From Mermis nigrescens (lineage: Eukaryota > Nematoda > Enoplea > Mermithida > Mermithidae), in assembly GCA_036768485.1 (NCBI GenBank), contig JAVLUZ010000273.1, positions 2,227,669-2,291,668 of the forward strand: a DNA stretch of 64,000 bases, written 5' to 3'. Below are positions 60,612 to 64,000 of the stretch, one piece after another. The first letter of the stretch is position 1. Each line of letters opens with the position of its first letter. A program made the translations under genes and the position numbers. Under the pieces are notes generated by a model, which saw nothing but the letters and a program-made list of their open reading frames with translations, searched no databases and was not told the origin of the DNA.

Positions 60612-63600
60612 CTGTAACAAGATTAGTTAGGTTAAGGAAGGTACATGCGTGTAACAAGGGGATCTCCCTAACGTTGATCGTCCCCACACCTGGGCAATGC
60701 CCCATATCGGCCCATCACCAGGACAGGCCGAACCAAAAGTTGGACGGGGCGAAGGGGTAACTTGGACGGGGCTATGTTTTGTACAGTGAGAAAATTTTTG
60801 GAGATAATTTTAGGAAATGCTAGATCAGTATATCATAATCAGTTTGCAAAACATGCACAAGAACCATCTTATTACACTGTTCGACATCTTTTTCATGGAT
60901 GGACCCACCTTTTTCAGTGACTGACCCACTGATTAAGCTGAACGACCCACCTTTTTCAGGCAAAGATCCACCTCTTTTCAGGGACAGGCCCACCTTTTTC
61001 GGTGTCTAGGGACCCACCCACCCTTTGGCGAACCGTCAGCCATTGGCCCAGGTATGATCGTTTCCCATCCCCTCCGAACCAGAAAATTTTAACCCCCCCT
61101 ATATAAAAAATAAACCTTTCTGGCCGTTTTTAAGTGTTACTAGCCATTTTTAATCAAAAATTGAGGGTCATTCATCCTCCCCCTAACGGATGGTCCCCAA
61201 CCAAAATTTCAAGCCTTTACACGTATGGGAAGTTATGTGCATGCTGTAAATATAAAATGATTCGCTCGCATATATGAAGTTTGCATCAGATTTTTTAATA
61301 CTAGGCTTTCTCACAATTAATCAAATGAGCAAGTTGTTAATTGAAATCAAAAAATGCAAAATGCGTTTCTGAAAGATAAAAAATCAATATAGGACATTTA
61401 TGAATTGCTAAGACTGCGAAGCACCGTCTTATTGATTTAAGAGCCTTTGTTTCAAAACGATAATTACATATTACATTTTGTATTTCATTTCGGAACCGAC
61501 TCATATATACGTATCCAAAGTGTCTACTTCGTTCGTTCATACGATAATAAGTATCACTATGACACGTATATGTACATTTTTCGTTTTGTGTAATGCATAT
61601 ATGGATAGATCTTGCGAATTACACAATAGTGTCAACCAGACATGCACAGCATGGGAATACTAGGGAGGGTGAAATTTTAAAATGCCTTTTTGGGCCCAAA
61701 AAATGATGGGTACGCGTCGTTTCTGACGATGCTCTATCTTTCTAGAACATATAAAGATAAAAAATTTTGAAAAATCTAAAAAAGTCGAATAAATTGAAGA
61801 AAATATAGTCAAAACTACGGATGGACCGAGTTTGAGTATCCAAACCCGGATCCAGCATTATCCGACAATTTTTTTGGATCCGGTCCGGACCCAGTTCTGA
61901 ACTTGGAATTTTCAAGGGTAAAGACCCGAGTCCGGCCAGACCCTAAAAGCTTCAATTTTTCGGTACCGAGTCAAATTCTTTTCTGAGTAAACTCAGAAGT
62001 ACAATGTGAGTATATAATTCAAATTGTGATTCTCTCATAATCGCCAATGTTGCAACATTTTATTCATATTTTAGAACAGGTCCTACAACAAAAACACTAA
62101 ATGTTTTTTTAATATTTCACGAAAAAAGCTTTTTGGTAGTTTTAGCTTAACAAAATTTAAATAAATTTTGCTATTGTAGAAAAAATGCTTTCATTTCATT
62201 AACAGTGATTTTTATAATGTTAGTTTCTTTTCATAGAATCATCTATAGTATTTTGGAATTCATAACTTGAATTCCGAATTTTATCATTTTAACATGACTT
62301 GAGTTCTTTATAATTAAAAGTTTAAATTAGTAGAAAATGTATTCTTAAAGTTATTCTTGCTGCGCTTCATTATACAGTGCGTCGCGTAATCTTTTATTAG
62401 GAGGTCACATGCAAGCTGGTACGTTCTCGTGTAAAATGCAATATGCCCTTAGAAAGCACATTAAAAGAAGGAATTCATTTTTAATTAATTAAAATTCTAT
62501 ATATCCAGAATCTGTCATATGCAAGGCTTACAAACGACAAGGGTAACAAATTCTATCGAGGCTTATCAAGACGAGTTGCGTACTTTGCTTTATAAGTTCG
62601 TTCAGGTATTGATTTAAGGTCTTTCTGAGCTAGCAACAAGTCCTCCATTATACGCGGACAGCAACTGAATTCATGGTAGGTTCTAGTGGGACAAAAATTG
62701 CAGAAAACCGAAAAGAAATGTCAAGAATCGCATTTTAAGGGGATTTTCGGGGGAGGGGACATTTAAATTATGCTGGATCCAAACTTTCACCTGAAACCCG
62801 CACGCTCATGCTGACCGTATATTCAATTATTGCCGAACATTTTCTGATAGAAACCTAAGTCAGAATTTGCAAACGTTTTTGGAAAGCGTGGAAGGGAAAC
62901 TTATCTTGATTTTTCTGAACTTACGCTCATCATTTGAAAGTCAATTCTTCAGGCAAATCGTGTCATATAAAAGTTGATTTATTTCGAATACATAAGTTCG
63001 TTTTATATGGGCTTTCTGACAGTATATTACATTTTACATGAGCACGTGGGGGTTCGCTTGCGACCCCTAGCAAAAGGTTACGTGACACTACATAGGTAGG
63101 TAGAATAAGGATGACTTATCAAATTTCGCAGTAATTAACTATAGTTTGCTTCATTTATTAGAGAGCTTTTCCGCAAAATTTTATTCACATGAATTTGTCT
63201 ACAATAATGGCTTAGAGGTCTACGCAGTATTGCTGCTCGCTCGACAATGCGAAAAATCATTCTACATATAACTCAATGTACTGTAGGATGTAACTCAGTT
63301 TGCAATAATTTTGTAGCCACTTAAACTTTTCCAAAAAAACTTGAGTAAATAAATAAAACACGTTTTAACGAGCTGAAAACATTATGTCAATCCATTTATC
63401 ATGGACAAAAGGGATCAATTTCATAGCTTAAACTTTTTTGAACAGTGGCGTTCATTTTTCATTGATGATTCGAGTCCATGTTGTCAGGCGCATCTTAATA
63501 CAATAAGAGCCAACTGCAGATATAAATAATTATTGCATAGCTCAAAGCACACATGGGTATATAAGTGTGAAGGGGTATTACCCCCATCTCAGGTTTTGGA

Positions 63601-64000
63601 GAATCATGTACTGTCGGGCGATTTTGAAAAAAAGAAAGGTGCGGCAGTACAACTTTCGAGAAAATTGTGGATAAAGACCGAAAATTCTGCCTGAAAACGG
63701 TAAGAGTACCAAAAATTTAAGGCGTTTCGCGCCGGATTGATAAATGTTTGTATTTCAAATCACATAAATTGGCGAAACATTATTAAGAAGAGTGAAGAAA
63801 CCCAATTTGCCGCACAAAACGTGCTACAGTACCATATCGTAGTCCCTAAAATATACATGTACAACATCTGCATTGACTTTTGGGACCGTATTTGTGCATA
63901 TTTTGTACAAGAACAAATAAACACAATTTACTGTATAACGATTTTTGGATTTCACTCCCCTCTGACCACATCTACCTTACCCATCTATGGTTTAGAATAC
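60612..64000. other. Intersectin intron upstream of exon A
   Basis: No further exon recognised; the next upstream coiled-coil exon must end with one base of a split codon and lies right of, or hidden in, this stretch. Contents: a repeat at about 60,640-61,220 with iterated GACCCACCTTTTTCAG-like units (60,898-61,015); a GCACAGCATG-family copy at 61,640-61,810; an ACCCGGATCCGG-rich block at 61,830-61,945; and a repeat at 63,545-63,960 with GGCGTTTCGCGCC and GTGTAAAAGGGGTATTACCCCC-like ends. Confidence 0.5.

Overview
The window is nuclear DNA of an animal, most likely an invertebrate. It is AT-rich, its genes are split by long introns, and it is packed with nested transposons. No bacterial-style gene is present. 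Species cannot be fixed from sequence alone; an arthropod is my guess, not a result.

Layout. Positions 1-96 (+) hold the last 31 codons of an unrecognised gene that runs off the left edge. From about 100 to 13,490 there is no gene, only repeats: a 460-bp tandem duplication, a cluster of hairpins, two copies of a Helitron/Helentron-like element with a (TG)n tract and a CTAG-ending hairpin tail, 34-bp, ~48-bp and 31-bp tandem arrays, and a 760-bp fold-back element. Positions 13,499-14,937 (-) are a complete two-exon ubiquitin-conjugating enzyme of the UBE2L3 type (153 residues). A 4-kb gap follows, with a tRNA-like relic and a 608-bp hAT-like element.

From 19,035 to beyond 60,611 (-) lies the 3' part of an intersectin gene. 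I recovered twelve exons, whose frames join without conflict into 1,193 residues: the end of the coiled-coil region, five SH3 domains (A-E), a DH (RhoGEF) domain, a PH domain and a divergent C2 domain. The EH domains lie off the right edge. One intron (SH3D to SH3E) only keeps frame if it is a GC-AG intron. Retention of the next intron would give an immediate stop after SH3E, which would yield a short isoform. The protein would be an endocytic scaffold whose long form also carries a Rho-family exchange-factor module.

The introns hold many non-autonomous hAT-like elements with 8-bp target-site duplications (TSDs), often nested two or three deep. I could read exact TSDs for many of them. In one case the TSD is the intersectin 5' splice site itself. 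Several families carry arrays of short GC-rich repeats at both ends, a different motif per family, and several otherwise different families share the hairpin GGCGCGAAGCGCC. No transposase gene was seen, so these elements must be mobilised from elsewhere or be dead.
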